Assembly: GCF_964199755.1 (NCBI RefSeq)
Contig: NC_133897.1
Coordinates: 114,647,579 to 114,711,578 of the forward strand
Direction of reading: 5' to 3'
Length of the DNA stretch: 64,000 nucleotides
Source of the DNA: Larus michahellis
Lineage: Eukaryota > Chordata > Aves > Charadriiformes > Laridae
Shown here: one piece after another, positions 52,047 to 63,513 of the stretch
Position numbering within the stretch: the stretch's first letter is position 1
Layout of the letters: every line of letters begins with the position of its first letter
Notes under the pieces: generated by a model
Database searches by the model: none
What the model was told of the DNA's origin: nothing
Seen by the model: only the letters and a program-made list of their open reading frames with translations
Program-made: the position numbers and the translations under genes

Positions 52047-53054
52047 ATGTGGATTAAACTCCTGTAAGAAGTCTTACCAATTTGCAAGGACAGCCTTTTG
52101 AAATGAGGTGATGTAATAGGTATTAGGTAAGGAAGAACATAGTAGCTTTGCAATAAGTGCACTTCAGTGTTAGTGTCTAATGCTGTAAGCTAGTCGGGGG
52201 CCAGTGCAGGTTATCTAGCTGCCATGACAAGGTCATTTAAAAGGTGATATCGACTTAATTAATGCCATGCCCACTCAAACAAGTGCCAAACAGTGCTGTT
52301 GTGTGGATGGGGATTTCACTTAGGATCCAGGATTGTTAAAAAAATAGTCAAGATACCTGTATAGCTTAGAGAGTACACATCTTAAAAGAGCTACTATTCT
52401 TAAATAAGTTTATCATGTTGTATTTGTCACATTCATCTTATTTGTTTCTGTGTGTTTTCAGCAGTGTCTGTAAATAGTCTTCTGCTTAAGTAACTTTAAC
52501 ACAGGGTGAAAATGGAATGCACAGAGATTTTTAAGGTAGGGTGTAAAAAGCTTATCAGAAATGCTATTACTGAGAGGATTAAACTACCAGCTAAAATGTG
52601 AAACAGAGTTGTTTTGGCTGCAGTTGTTTTGAAAAAAACAACCCACTTTGAAGCCCTCAGTGGTTCAGAAAAGCTAAATAGCACACCGCATAGAAAAAGT
52701 GTTATATGCAAGTAATCCTGAAATGTACAGTGTAGATACAGGTTTCAGCTATTACATTAACACAGAATGATGCACTGAATACATTTGGTCTTTTTTTAGT
52801 CACATAAACAAATGTTTTCTTGTAATGTTCAGAGTTTTGACAAAAACCGATACGTATTTCTGTTAGTAAAAGACTAGATTGGACTTTTGTCAAAAGTTTA
52901 TGCAAAAATTTTGTCCAGAATCACTGTACCAAATTTTACCCTCTCCCAGGCAAACCATATACTGCTTTTAAAATTTAAGTTTAGTACCCAAGTGGCTTCT
53001 AGTGATCTTTTACAGCACAGTGAAGTGTTAAAATTTTCTTCGTGCATTTTTTAG

Positions 53055-53297
53055 GTCTTTCAAGTTGCATATGTCATCATCAAAGCTGCTAATGCTCCAC
53101 GACCTGGAAACTGGATTTTGGAACGCTCCATAGATGGCACAGAGTTCAGACCATGGCAGTACTATGCAATTAGCGATACTGAATGTTTAACTCGTTATAA
53201 TATTACACCCAGAATTGGGCCGCCAACTTACAAGAGAGACGATGAAGTGATCTGCACCTCCTATTATTCCAGACTAGTTCCCCTGGAACATGGAGAG
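53055..53297 (+). CDS. LAMA1: LAMA1 coding exon 4: LN domain core
   Basis: This exon encodes residues 121-201, exactly 81 codons in phase 0 at both ends. It begins VFQVAYVIIKAANAPRPGNW and holds two conserved LN cysteines (164 and 187), an N-glycosylation sequon (NIT, Asn169) and the stretch DDEVICTSYYSRL. It closes with PLEHGE (196-201), the alpha-1 form of the conserved PLENGE-type patch that established work places on the LN polymerisation surface. The acceptor is CATTTTTTAG|GTC and the donor GGAGAG|GTATGT. It is the longest exon in the window. Confidence 0.96.
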
Positions 53298-56200
53298 GTA
53301 TGTTTGTTTTTGCACTTGTGGTTTGTGAGCAAGAACATGGACTGATAGCAATTTGAAAACATTTGGATTACAGTTACAGTGTTCATCGCCCTCAGCACTA
53401 TCAGATGATCTGTTATTCTTCTTTAATGATACTATCTTTACATTACGTACCAGCATAGTAAACTTTTATATGTTGGGATGAAACATGTCTTTGGCTCTAC
53501 ATATTCCCGTTACTAAACTCTTTGTTCTCTCCACATAATTTGATGGTAGCTATTAGCTGTGAATTATTAGTTACTTTATCCTGAAAGACTATAACAGAGG
53601 CTCTATGTTTTGCCAGGTTTTTCATTTAATAAAGAAAACCCCTGTGTTAGGAACACCTGGTTGTGTGAGATAAAGCTGCAAACACTGGAAGTGCTCGGCA
53701 CAGCTGGAACTCCTAAACAGGCCTTGGCATTCTTTCAGGGACGTAGCATAATTAAAAGAGCTACGAGTTGTGCAGCCACACTGTTGATTGTTCTTTCTTT
53801 TAACAAACTCTATTCATGGTACTTGTGTAATTTATTACATAGAGGCAGCTACATAATGAAATGATACATTAAAACCAGCGGTTATTCTATTGTGAATGCT
53901 ATAATGTAAGAGCATGATAATAAATGCAGTGTTATCCCATGGAGAATGCTAGTAACTCTTGGCTTAATAGAAGCCAATATGTTTTTACTTCTTGGTTAAA
54001 AAAAGACTGGAGCGTATGCAGCTAAGGGCTAAAGTGTGTCAAACTTCTTTACATAAACTTAAAACTATGTTTCAGCAAGAACAAAACAATGAAATTCAGT
54101 AACATCAAATCCCATTCACTTTAATCAAGTGTTTATTGCAGCGGTGTAAGCATGTGCCCCACAGATCAGATGTAACAGACAAAGAAACTTAACCTGTCTC
54201 TCCACACAGCCTGAAAGCCCTTAGGTTGACTTTGTACGAACAATGCCTCTTGTAATGTACGCCTGATGTCTGATAGGCCATACAACTCCAAACCCAGGAA
54301 TGCCAGAGATTCAGTTTAGTGACAATTTTTTCTTATTTATTTTCCCTGATGTACACAGAATTAATTGGGTGATACTATCCAGAACATTGCTTTTTTTTTC
54401 TTAGTGCAGTAACATAAAAACATAACATAAGAACATAAAAAATGACAGAATTAAATTGCCGCGTACTACATAAAAACTGTCATTCACAAAGGTAGGCTGC
54501 TCCTTCATAGCCGGAATGGCAGACAGACAGGAATATTCCCTGCACACGGTATCTCACAAGCTGTATTAGTGAATCTTGGCACCCTTTAGAAAATATATGT
54601 ATTTACTGCTCTGTAATTGGTTCTGGCCAACTTATTGAACTTAAGTATGGGGTTATAGGAAGTCCTGCAGAGCAGCTGATCTTTACAAGCACCTGCCTTG
54701 TGTCCAGCATTTGTTAGTATCCCAGTGTTCTGCAGTCAGCTTGTAGTACCCTGGTGTGAAAGAACTCGTAGGGTAAAAGGACCACATGTCTAAATGTTCC
54801 GTCTTCAGTTGCGTAAAACATGGGTACAAGAATGAATAATCTGTTCTGCATGTCTGTAACAGGATGGAAAAAGTGGTCTGAAATTGCAACAAGGAAAACA
54901 TGGTTTAGAGATCCAGGAGCATTTCTAACTATAAAGCCAGAAAGGGCTGGAGTAGATTGCCTTGGAGGATTGTTGAATCACTACCAACAGTGGTCTTCAA
55001 GAACATCTAATAGAAGTCTTGCAAATTCTGCTCAGGGGTAGGAAATGGAGTAGAAGAATTCTGTGTGATTCTATGAGAGCTGAATATTATAAGGTGGTGT
55101 TAATTTGCAGGATTGGATCTGGTAAAAGTTTTGGGTTCATAACTGTTATTCTGCAGTTGGAAGATGGATGATGGTTAGTTTCTGAATGGGCTATCATAAA
55201 AATGAAATTTTTTGAACACAGCATATTAGAATATTTAGAAGGAATGGGGATAACTCATAAATGGCAAAATTTTAATGTTGAGAGTGTGAACTCCATTACC
55301 AGTCTCTGTTTGTATGTCTTTGAAATAACATGGTTCCTGTCTAGGAAGCTCCTAGACCCACTACAGAATTAAGATTTTTAAAAAAATAATAATTAAAACA
55401 TCTTTAATATTTAGAAATATTTTCAGAGGAACGACTTGACAGTACTGGACAAAGTTGAAACTATAAATTTAAGAGTAGTATATGAGACAAAATTAGTCTT
55501 CATAAATGAGAATAAGTCATGCACTCTAAAATGTAGCTGACAAGCCCAAAGCATGACCCCTTTTTTGTTGTGGACACCGGGTGAACTCTTTACCATTCAT
55601 TTGTGGCTCATTTTTCAGTTTGTCTTATAAAACGGAGCAGGAACTCCTTGTGTGTTCCTAAGTTGCTTTGGAAAGATGGAAGGGGCTGTTGCCAGAATAA
55701 GTTGTACAGCTTTTACCACAAGCCTTCTTAGTGGGGTCAATTGGGATTGCACAAGAAAGATGGAGGCCAGATGGGCTGGTTTGTGGTGGGAGCCCCTTGT
55801 TTTCAATTGTCGTATGTGTTGTGGCTTCCCACTGCGCTGTCATATCACTGAGTACCCCTTGCTGATTGGGAAGCCCTATGCCAGCAAGGCATAGGATTAA
55901 TGACCCCAGGCTGAGCATGTGTGCCATGTGATGTTTTGCAATAAGATCTTTACAAATTGTGGAGGAGAAATCTGTAAGGACAAAACTGTACTTCTGGCCA
56001 GAGTTACATGTTCCATGTCAATAAGGGAGAGGAAAGAAGACTGGGGGAATGAAGGACTAGCTTGTGGTACTGCTTTTCTCTTTATGCTGTCTCCACAAAA
56101 GTCCAGGAGACTTGAGACTATGATGAGTGGTGATTTCAGGACTGCGTGAGTCAGGAAGCAAGAATTCTACCTGCAGGTAGAGGATAGGGAAGAAAAAAAG

Positions 56201-56343
56201 AATTCCAGGTAGTTTAACATCCCTCTATCCTATGTTGTTGGAAAACAAGCTTAAGTTCTGTGTTTTTAATTCTCAGACTAAGATGTTTGTTGTTGCAAAT
56301 GAATCACAATTATGTTTATGATTAAGCTAGTCCCTCTTTCTAG
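53298..56343 (+). other. LAMA1: LAMA1 intron 4 (3.0 kb)
   Basis: GTATGT donor and CTTTCTAG acceptor. A decayed LINE fragment lies at 54,850-55,075; nothing else is recognised. Confidence 0.85.
54850..55075 (+). mobile_element. Degenerate CR1/L3-like LINE remnant
   Basis: Ordered traces of a CR1-like 3' end: AACAAGGAAAACATGGTTTAGAG, AGTAGATTGCCTTGGAGGATTG, GTGGTCTTCAAGAACATCTAAT, and a final GTGTGATTCTATGAG. It lies in LAMA1 intron 4. It is much decayed and carries no coding frame. Confidence 0.45.
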
Positions 56344-56523
56344 ATTCACACGTCACTGATCAACGGTAGGCCTAGCGCTGATGATCCTTCACAAAAGCTT
56401 TTGGAGTTTACTTCTGCACGATACATTCGCCTACGACTGCAACGTATTAGAACTCTTAATGCTGACCTCATGACTCTCAGCCATAATGATCCTAAAGAAC
56501 TAGACCCCATTGTTACCAGAAGG
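56344..56523 (+). CDS. LAMA1: LAMA1 coding exon 5: LN domain
   Basis: This exon encodes residues 202-261, 60 codons in phase 0 at both ends. It contains TSLINGRPSADD, then the strongly conserved FTSARYIRLRLQRIRTLNAD and the exon-ending PKELDPIVTRR typical of laminin alpha LN domains. The acceptor is CTTTCTAG|ATT and the donor AGAAGG|GTAAGC. MTLSH before the end separates alpha-1 from alpha-2. Confidence 0.96.
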
Positions 56524-59220
56524 GTAAGCTGATTGTTCATAAATGGTATTCAGTGTGACTTGATGGGAGAGCCTTTTCTGATCTGTTTGAGGAGGAGGCC
56601 ATGCTTGATCCCTGCCATTCACAGAGTTGTTTTGATAGGTTGTTAAATAATTATTGCCTTCCCTTTGACATTATTAACAACAATACCTTGTCAGAAATAA
56701 CTTCAAACAAATGCTTTTTAGATATTGGCTTCTATTTGTTTGCTTTTTGTTTTATTAGTTTGTGTAAATGACTTATGCTAGGAACAGTGTTTATAATACT
56801 TTATCATCAAAATAAAAAATATGGTTTGGTTGATGGAAATGTCACTTAGATTGCTCTTGGTGCAACTGCAGTACCTTTTCTGGTGTATCAGTGATTTCAG
56901 GACCCTGTGCTCTGGTTCATAAAAATAATTATTTGAAAACCTTGCAAGTGAGAATTTTGATGTCTGATGAGTGTTTTCTTCATTGCTTAAGGCTGCTGTA
57001 ATCAATTGCTTTAAAGTCTATGAATTAATAATAATGCAAAACACTTCGATAGAATTCTGAGAGTATTAACTGATCTTTACACATTTGATATGGAAACTGA
57101 GGCACCAAGCACTTGGGCTGACTTATTCAAGCTCTCAGAGAAATTCAGTGTTGGAGCCCCTAATAACGGTACCTACCATGAATTAACTGTCCTGCGGTAT
57201 TTCTGCTTTGTATTTTGCCATTTTGCTGTGTACATTGGCACTGCTTCTGTGAGGTCTGGTTGGGTAGCTGGGTACAGAATGGAGAAAGGAATTTAGATTT
57301 GATCAGGATTTGGTGGGTACTTTCAAAGCAGCCCCACTCTTACCCCAGTCATGGACATGCCCACTCAGCTGCAGCATTTCTGGAGCGTAAAATCCGGATG
57401 TTCTACTTGTTCCATCTGCCCCATGTGGGAATTGCTAGACTGCAAGTGCAGAGTATTGGGCAGCTGCTCCAGCTGTGACTTGCTGGCCATAGGGAAATGG
57501 TTAACGCACAGTCTGAGCAAGTGAGATGTTCCTGTGGAGCAGGCTAGTTGACATTTAGGTCTGTTGATAGTATTGTAATATGAAGAAATACACCCCAAAA
57601 AGAAAGGCTCAACATGGAAGCATGCAAACATACGGCTGTGAAACAAGGGTGTTGAGGACAAGCATTCCCATTGCTTTTCTAACACACACAGTTGTGCAAT
57701 CCAGGGCTGAGTACTACCCAACCTAGTTTCATGCAAAACTTATTGCAGTTTTGCATGAAAAGCTATGCATCTTCGTCTTTACAAGACCTGGGTTTTATTG
57801 GGCAGGGTTCCCAAATCCTGATGTCTCACCTTATGTCTCACTGTGCAACCAACTACAACTAAGGTAATCACTTCCAGCTTTCTGGATTGTGTTTTTATTG
57901 TTTTTTAAGACTTTACATCCAGTTCTTGATACCAATTTTGTCAGTTTCTTGTACATGGTCTTGTAAAAGGGCTGATTTCTAAGTGTTCAACAGCACCTTT
58001 ATTTCTGTATTGTATTTATTTCTGTCTGTAGCATTTGATTAGCATTGGTTTCTTGTTCAGCTTCAAGCTGCAGACAGCTGCTGTGAGCCATGCACTGTGA
58101 GTTTTAAGAAAACAAGACAAAGGAGATGAAGCAGGGAATGTAGTGAACTCCCTCTGTTACTAAGAAATATAGCTCTGCTTTTGTCCTCCTACTTTTCTCA
58201 GGCTGGACCTCCTTCTTTGTAGTTAAGGATTTACTGTTCATGGTAAGTCCTTGAATATTTTTTGTAATTCAAATCCATGAGATTAAAAAAATACTAAAAT
58301 ACTAAACATAATAAAAAATTTAAAACATTAAAAATTAAGTATGAAATCAAAGAGGCTAGTTTGCTCTGGTTCCAAGATCCTTCAAAGAAATAACAGTGCA
58401 TGAGTCAGCATGCCTGACCACCCAGGGCCACCTCCTCTTCCTGAACCAGATGACTGTGGGGTTGTTAGGTCTGACAGTCTTGAACTCTTTCCTTAGAAGT
58501 ATCCTCAAAAAGTGTTTCTTTTTCAGTCCCCTGTAGTACATACTTCCCAGGATACAAACAGGCCAACCATGTTGATAGTTGCAGCTGTAACTGAACCCAG
58601 ATGGTCATTTCCTGCCTCTTCCTTGCCTTGAAAATTAAATCCTTTCCTTATGTATGTTGCTTTTTCTCACCACTTGGCAATATTAATGGATTGTACTCTG
58701 CTGTATCACCAATTTTTAAGCTAAGAATTTGGGTGGAATAATACAGTGCCTACACACTAGTAGCAAAGAGCTGGTCTGGAAGCAAGTGCACAAACAGGTT
58801 TTAAGGGAGAGCAGAGTTCCCATTTTAAGGAAACATACTCTTACTCCCCAGACTGAAATTAAAATGTAGCAATTACTCTTCATGGTTTCTTACAGGGTGA
58901 AAAAAGGATTATTTTACAAGTAAATTTTGGCTGAGGTCACATTTGGTGGTCTTTCCTTAAACTGAGGAATTGTGCATACTTATTTAAAGTTAAAAGTCCA
59001 TTATTATTTTATACTAGTGAGGAAAAATACGGGGAAAAAAATTTTCACAAAATGGAAGGTTTTCCCAAGTGGCAAAAGTTCAAAGCTTCTTTTATTTTCT
59101 TGGCATTTTTCAAATCACAGAATAGTCGAATGCTAGTATTTTATTTTCCAGAGTAGAGGTGAAGATGTAAATACATGTAAATGTATTTTATTCATCCCTT
59201 TTTCAACTTTTTTTTTGTAG
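56524..59220 (+). other. LAMA1: LAMA1 intron 5 (2.7 kb)
   Basis: GTAAGC donor; acceptor after a long T run ending TTTGTAG. It contains the perfect hairpin at 57,727-57,760. No gene or known repeat was otherwise recognised. Confidence 0.85.
57727..57760. repeat. Perfect hairpin, 14-bp arms, 6-nt loop
   Basis: TTTCATGCAAAACT, a TATTGC loop, then AGTTTTGCATGAAA. It lies in LAMA1 intron 5. Each arm contains ATGCAAA, the core of POU/octamer sites. No larger transposon ends were seen around it. Confidence 0.85.
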
Positions 59221-59310
59221 TACTACTATTCAATAAAGGACATCTCTGTTGGTGGCATGTGTATTTGTTACGGCCATGCTCGAAGCTGCCCCCTGGATGA
59301 AATCACAAAG
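59221..59310 (+). CDS. LAMA1: LAMA1 coding exon 6: end of LN domain and start of LE1
   Basis: This exon encodes residues 262-291 (30 codons, phase 0 at both ends). YYYSIKDISVGGMC closes the LN domain, and CICYGHARSC opens the first laminin EGF-like repeat (LE1), with cysteines at 275, 277 and 285. The acceptor follows a long T run (CTTTTTTTTTGTAG) and the donor is CAAAG|GTATTC. Confidence 0.95.
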
Positions 59311-59787
59311 GTATTCTTTAATCTCATTGATTTATTTTCACAAAACAACATTTCCAATTAAAAAAGAAAAAAAAAAAGTACTTTGCCTAAGGAGAATGAG
59401 AAAGAGGAGACTAAAAGAGATCTTACGATATGGTGCACACAAATTATTTGTGATAATTTTCTTCCTTTTATGTGTAAGCATATCTACATCTCTGGTAATG
59501 TGACTTTCTTAAAGTAACCTCTTTTTCTTTGTCATTAAATTGAAACAATTGTAACAAGGGGCACAGCAAGAAATAGCCTCTCTTGCAACACAGGAGATTT
59601 GTCCCTCCTGTTCTAGAAAGGCTATTCCCCAATAGTTGATACAGCGTGGTTGAGCAGTCTGATGCTAGTTGTGAGTTATTTGTGGGTCTTGACATTTTCT
59701 GGAGTAAATCTGATATTAGGCTTTTGGCAACACTGATAAAATTATCCATTAAAAAATATTTCAAGAAAGCAAATTTTTTATTCTTAG

Positions 59788-59905
59788 AAATTGCAGTGCC
59801 AGTGTGAACACAACACATGTGGAGAGAGCTGTAACAAGTGCTGTCCAGGCTACCACCAGAAACCTTGGCGACCAGGAACCATTTCTGCTGGGAACAAATG
59901 TGAGA
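59788..59905 (+). CDS. LAMA1: LAMA1 coding exon 7: LE1 EGF-like repeat
   Basis: This exon encodes residues 292-330 plus one base of 331. The cysteine-rich run CQCEHNTCGESCNKCCPGYH is the body of LE1, followed by KPWRPGT, a motif shared by laminin alpha-1 and alpha-2 chains. LE1 packs against the LN domain. The acceptor is TTATTCTTAG|AAA and the donor GTGAGA|GTAAGT, phase 1. Confidence 0.95.
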
Positions 59906-60980
59906 GTAAGTATGCGCAGAGGTTTAGATAGTTCCATAAAGGCTTATTATTTGCTTGTTTGAGGTTGCCTTTCATATAGATCTATAATAATTCCCAAGAA
60001 AAAAGCACAAACTATTAACTGTCTTTATGGGATTATATAAAGGTAGAGGACCCACTTCTAATCATAAGTGTTGAGATTGTTTTAAATTTTTTATCCAATA
60101 TAACTTCCTAGCTACTGGAGTTGTCGTGTAGTAAAGCTTTCAGAGTCTCTTTTTCAAAGACGTAGGGATTTATTATGCTCCTGTAAAAACTAGCAGATTT
60201 GCATCAATCATTTTGTTAGCTACTTGAAATGCAAATTCCTTACATTGATCATAAATTTTGTCAGATAAACAACTTTGTTCTGATAACAAATGTTTTGGAA
60301 GAAACTCCTTATTGGCCAATTTCATATCGTCTGGTAGATTGACTTAAGCTGTGCCAGTACAGCTGAATATGTTGCTAGGGCTAGTTAGTGCATTTTCTCT
60401 CTTCACATTGCTAATGCATGGCACAAGCTGCAGACAATTAAGACAATTAGATAAAATGTACAGTTGCAAATGGAAAAGTAGTCTCTTTAGTCGAAGTCTT
60501 TATACAAGTAGGTGTTTATGACTGTTTGGACTGAAGTCTCTTCTAACCTAAATCAGATTTATACTCGTGTGCTGATATGGTGGACTTCTCAGACTTTTGT
60601 CCATAATACAAATAAGGGAAGAATTAGGCAGATTTTCTTCCATAATCCAGAGGACAGACAATGAAAGAACAGTTATTGGTAATAGCACATACCGCTACTA
60701 ACATTGGTCCTGACAGGATCATCTTAGTGGTATCTACAGAATACTGTTAAAAATGGTGCTATTGAAGTCGTGACAGTGGTTTTGAAGTGTGCTTACTTGC
60801 TAAGAAATATAGTGTATCGTGACTGCTGAAGCATATAGCATGGTTAAAGGGAAAAAAAGCACTTGAGATGAATTGATATGCTCTTCTACTTAGATTTTCC
60901 ACTTTGAAAAATGTCAATGTTATAGAAAACGTTATACAGTGTAAATAAAAAAAAAGGATGTCTCTTCCCTTCCTTCTCAG
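59906..60980 (+). other. LAMA1: LAMA1 intron 7 (1.1 kb)
   Basis: GTAAGT donor and CCTTCTCAG acceptor. AT-rich, with no recognised element. The neighbouring introns 6 (59,311-59,787) and 9 (62,894-63,352) are under 500 bp each and likewise hold nothing I can name. Confidence 0.85.
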
Positions 60981-61159
60981 AGTGCAACTGTCATAACAAA
61001 GCAGAAGATTGTTATTACAATCAGAGTATTGCAGATCTGAAACGGAGCATGGATATTCATGGCCAGTATATAGGAGGTGGCGTGTGTTTAAACTGTACTC
61101 AACATACTACTGGGATCAACTGTGAAATGTGTGCTGATGGATATTTTAGACCACACAAA
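60981..61159 (+). CDS. LAMA1: LAMA1 coding exon 8: LE2 EGF-like repeat
   Basis: This exon completes codon 331 and encodes residues 332-390. The second LE repeat starts CNCHNKAEDCYYN and continues through GGGVCLNCTQHTTGINCE to DGYFRPHK. Candidate N-glycosylation sequons are NQS and NCT. The acceptor is TTCCTTCTCAG|AG and the donor CACAAA|GTAAGA, phase 0. Cysteine spacing fits a laminin EGF-like module with the usual insertion in its first loop. Confidence 0.95.
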
Positions 61160-61242
61160 GTAAGATTTGGAAAATACTGTTCTAACATTTTGGTGAATTA
61201 CAACACGATATGATGATGTGTATTTCAGCTCATTGTAATGAA

Positions 61243-61258
61243 TATATATATATATATG
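61243..61258 (+). repeat. Short (TA)n microsatellite
   Basis: Alternating TA of about 15 bases in LAMA1 intron 8, 90 bp after exon 8. Confidence 0.7.
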
Positions 61259-61879
61259 TTTAGCATTTGCAGAATAGCTAAAAACTATAGAGGTGGGTTT
61301 TTTTAATAGATGACATATCACTAAAACTTACAGAAAAGAACATAAAAAGTTGGAGAGGAAAAGCGTAAGTGAAGATGAAACTTGAAGTCCTAGTGTGAAA
61401 GTGTAGGTGTTCTGATAGGAAATCCATTTCTCCTGTGGATAAAGTTTTAAGAAGTGCCAGTACTGAAGTTTTAGTGTCTTCAGAAGTGTCAAAATTGTGT
61501 ACGATCCTATATCAGCCCATTTCAACCAGTGTTAAAACGGACTATTACATGATTCTAGGATCAGACTCTTTGTCTCATGAGATGTTGCAATAAATATTCT
61601 TCTTCTAGACATGATTATTGTAGAACATGTGCTCGCTGAGCCTGTGTACTTTCCAGTTTATTGACAAGTGTCGCTCTTTGGAAAAATGACCTAAACTCCA
61701 CAAAAGACATCGTTAAGATGTGACTAATGGAGTTAAACATATGAATTTCCTGCAATGTTAGAGGTCTCTGTATAATGAGACATAACGGAACTAAACTTCT
61801 ACCCCACAAGGTCTTGCTTTGGCAAGTTCACGCATATTTTGGAAAACCCGTGCTTTAGAAATCTAGCATAAATTCAAGA

Positions 61880-62026
61880 CATTGGATAGGAGACATTCAA
61901 GACCAGGCTTGATGAGGCTCTGAACAATCTGATCTAGTTAAAGATGTCTCTGCTTACTGCAGGGGGGTTGGACTAGATGACCTTTAAAGGTCCCTTCCAA
62001 CCCAACACATTCTATGATTCTATGAT
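61880..62026 (+). mobile_element. CR1 LINE 3'-end fragment (~150 bp)
   Basis: This short piece of CR1 3' end on the + strand contains GACCAGGCTTGATGAGGCTC, the phrase GGTTGGACTAGATGACCTTT, then AAGGTCCCTTCCAACCC, and ends with the ATTCTATGATTCTATGA tail. It lies in LAMA1 intron 8, sense to the gene. Moderate divergence from the typical CR1 end suggests an old copy. Confidence 0.9.
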
Positions 62027-62399
62027 AAATTGGTGCAGAGAGCAAGGATGAGTCTGTAGGAGTATGGTTAGACAGCAGGTACAGCTCATCCAAAGAAGTA
62101 AACCGGAGTCGGGAGGTTGTCTGATTGACTTGCTGTAAGAAGCATTGAAGAGAAGTCTTCAATCAACTTGTAGCCAATAAATGTGTATCTAGAGGTCATT
62201 ACTGGTTTGCTTTATATCTGAAGTGCCTCAAAGGAAAATTTTCCCTGAAAGAAAATAAAATCCTTGTCATATGAATTGTGTTGCCTTATATTTCAAAGAT
62301 GTATAGATCATGAAGTCACAATGAATCTTCATGAATAGATAATCTGCCCTCCCATTGAACACAGAGCCAAGGATTTCTTTCATTTCCTTCCTCTTTGAA

Positions 62400-62690
62400 C
62401 CAGAGTATCTTTGCAAAAAGCATCCATTCTTGTCTTAAACATTTCCATAATCTTTGGCAAACCATCACAGTGGTTAATTGCTGTTACATTAAAAAACTAT
62501 TTATTCTGAATGTGTCGGGCTTCAGCTTCCAGCCATTAGCAGTTACTGTACCTTTGTCTGTGCTATTGAAGATCAAATTTTGTTCCCACATTGAAGTTTT
62601 TTTTCTAGGCTGCAATCCCCTGATCTTCTGTTTGCTAAAATTAAAATGGTCCCTTGATCTATTGCTGCATACTAACTTTTCCAGTCTTTA
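62400..62690 (-). mobile_element. Ancient L3/CR1-like LINE remnant
   Basis: The order of phrases matches old amniote CR1/L3 elements read in reverse: CAGTGGTTAATTGCTGTTAC, then a TTATTCTGAATGTGTC segment, CTTCAGCTTCCAGCCATTAG, ACCTTTGTCTGTGCTATTGAAGA, and a TTTGTTCCCACATT stretch. The sequence is much diverged and no frame survives. It sits about 100 bp before LAMA1 exon 9. Confidence 0.6.
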
Positions 62691-62787
62691 TTCGTATTAG
62701 TTCTGGTGATCCCAGACAAGAAACAAATGTAAAATTACTTTTCTCAGTTAATAATTGGAGAGTTTAACAGACAACGTTTGTTCGTAG

Positions 62788-62893
62788 GTTTCTCCCTATG
62801 AAGATCACCCATGCTATCCCTGTGCCTGCGACCCGTTTGGCTCTCTGACTTCTAACTGCATTAAAGATGAGCACCATTCTGACTCACAGCGTG
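62788..62893 (+). CDS. LAMA1: LAMA1 coding exon 9: end of LE2 and start of LE3
   Basis: This exon encodes residues 391-425 plus one base of 426. VSPYEDHPC ends LE2, and CACDPFGSLTSNCIKDEHH begins LE3. The acceptor is TTGTTCGTAG|GTT and the donor CAGCGTG|GTAAGG, phase 1. An old L3/CR1-like remnant ends about 100 bp upstream in intron 8. Confidence 0.95.
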
Positions 62894-63352
62894 GTAAGGG
62901 AGCGGGAAGTGCCTTTTCTCTAAGCTTCAAATCTGGATATATTTCTTGCCAGTTAGGTACCACTTCAAAACAATAGTAAATATTTAGGAAGGAGAGGTGA
63001 GGCATAACATACTTTTAGGATTTTAAGGTATGTCAGGTCCCTGAATGTGTCCTTGTGTGGGGATGGTGGCCTCTAACTGTGTAAAACAACGTGATGGATT
63101 GAGATCTAATACTGTTGTTTATGAATGCTGTTATGGCTGTCACAAAATCCATTTTGCTGCTGTTTCTGTGCATGTGGTACTCTAAACATGAAAAATAGAT
63201 GGTGAGACTGACATTATGCCAAGTATCTGTGTGGAGTATGACTTGGAGTGTAATAAAAAAGGAATTTTAAATTACTTGCACCCTCTGAGAAATCTTGAAT
63301 CCAGCCTACTGACTGCTCTTATTTATTTGTTTCTGTATTTTTGCTTTTCAAG

Positions 63353-63513
63353 GGACTTGGCCAGGTCAGTGTCAATGCCGAGAAGGTTACACTGGAGAAA
63401 AATGTGATCGCTGTGCATTTGGGTATCGGGGCTATCCAAACTGCCTGCGTTGTAACTGCAGCCTTATTGGTAGCATTAATGAAGATCCATGCACAGAGCC
63501 TTGTCTTTGCAAA
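63353..63513 (+). CDS. LAMA1: LAMA1 coding exon 10: rest of LE3 and start of LE4
   Basis: This exon completes glycine 426 and encodes residues 427-479. PGQCQCREGYTGEKCDRC finishes LE3, and CNCSLIGSINEDPCTEPCLC opens LE4, with an NCS sequon. The acceptor is TTTGCTTTTCAAG|GG and the donor TGCAAA|GTGAGT in phase 0. The next exon should begin with a sequence like ENVEG but lies past the right edge. Confidence 0.95.

Larger units (their letters stand above)
43866..53054 (+). other. LAMA1: LAMA1 intron 3 (9.2 kb)
   Basis: GTGAGT donor and TTTTTTAG acceptor. Apart from the retroviral fragment (51,585-52,046) and the TATCTGAGATA repeats, the sequence is AT-rich with no recognised exon. The 52,050-52,340 stretch may be further decayed retroviral sequence, but no motif confirms it. 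Confidence 0.85.
61160..62787 (+). other. LAMA1: LAMA1 intron 8 (1.6 kb)
   Basis: GTAAGA donor and TTCGTAG acceptor. It carries a (TA)n run, a sense CR1 3' end and an antisense L3/CR1-like remnant, so about a quarter of the intron is LINE-derived. Confidence 0.85.
18714..63513 (+). other. LAMA1: LAMA1 gene, 5' portion (coding exons 1-10, continues past the window)
   Basis: This is the 5' end of the laminin alpha-1 gene. Laminin alpha-1 joins beta and gamma chains into laminin-111 (or -121), is secreted, and polymerises through its N-terminal LN domain to build early embryonic basement membranes. Ten coding exons were placed by protein homology, splice consensus and phase. Their lengths are 76, 171, 113, 243, 180, 90, 118, 179, 106 and 161 nt, 1,437 nt in total, with no stop and phases agreeing at every junction. 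The residues follow alpha-1 rather than its closest paralogue alpha-2, for example ILNLASNAHISTNATC, DLRQVFQVAYVI, SRLVPLEHGE and ADLMTLSH. The window ends inside intron 10, so most of the protein (further LE repeats, L4 domains, coiled coil and five LG domains) lies beyond it. The paralogue call is secure from these peptides. Confidence 0.96.

Noticed and set aside
18714..63513. Assignment to LAMA2 rather than LAMA1
   Set aside because: Diagnostic peptides (ILNLASNAHIS, DLRQVFQVAYVI, RLVPLEHGE, MTLSH) follow alpha-1. Alpha-2 differs at these places.
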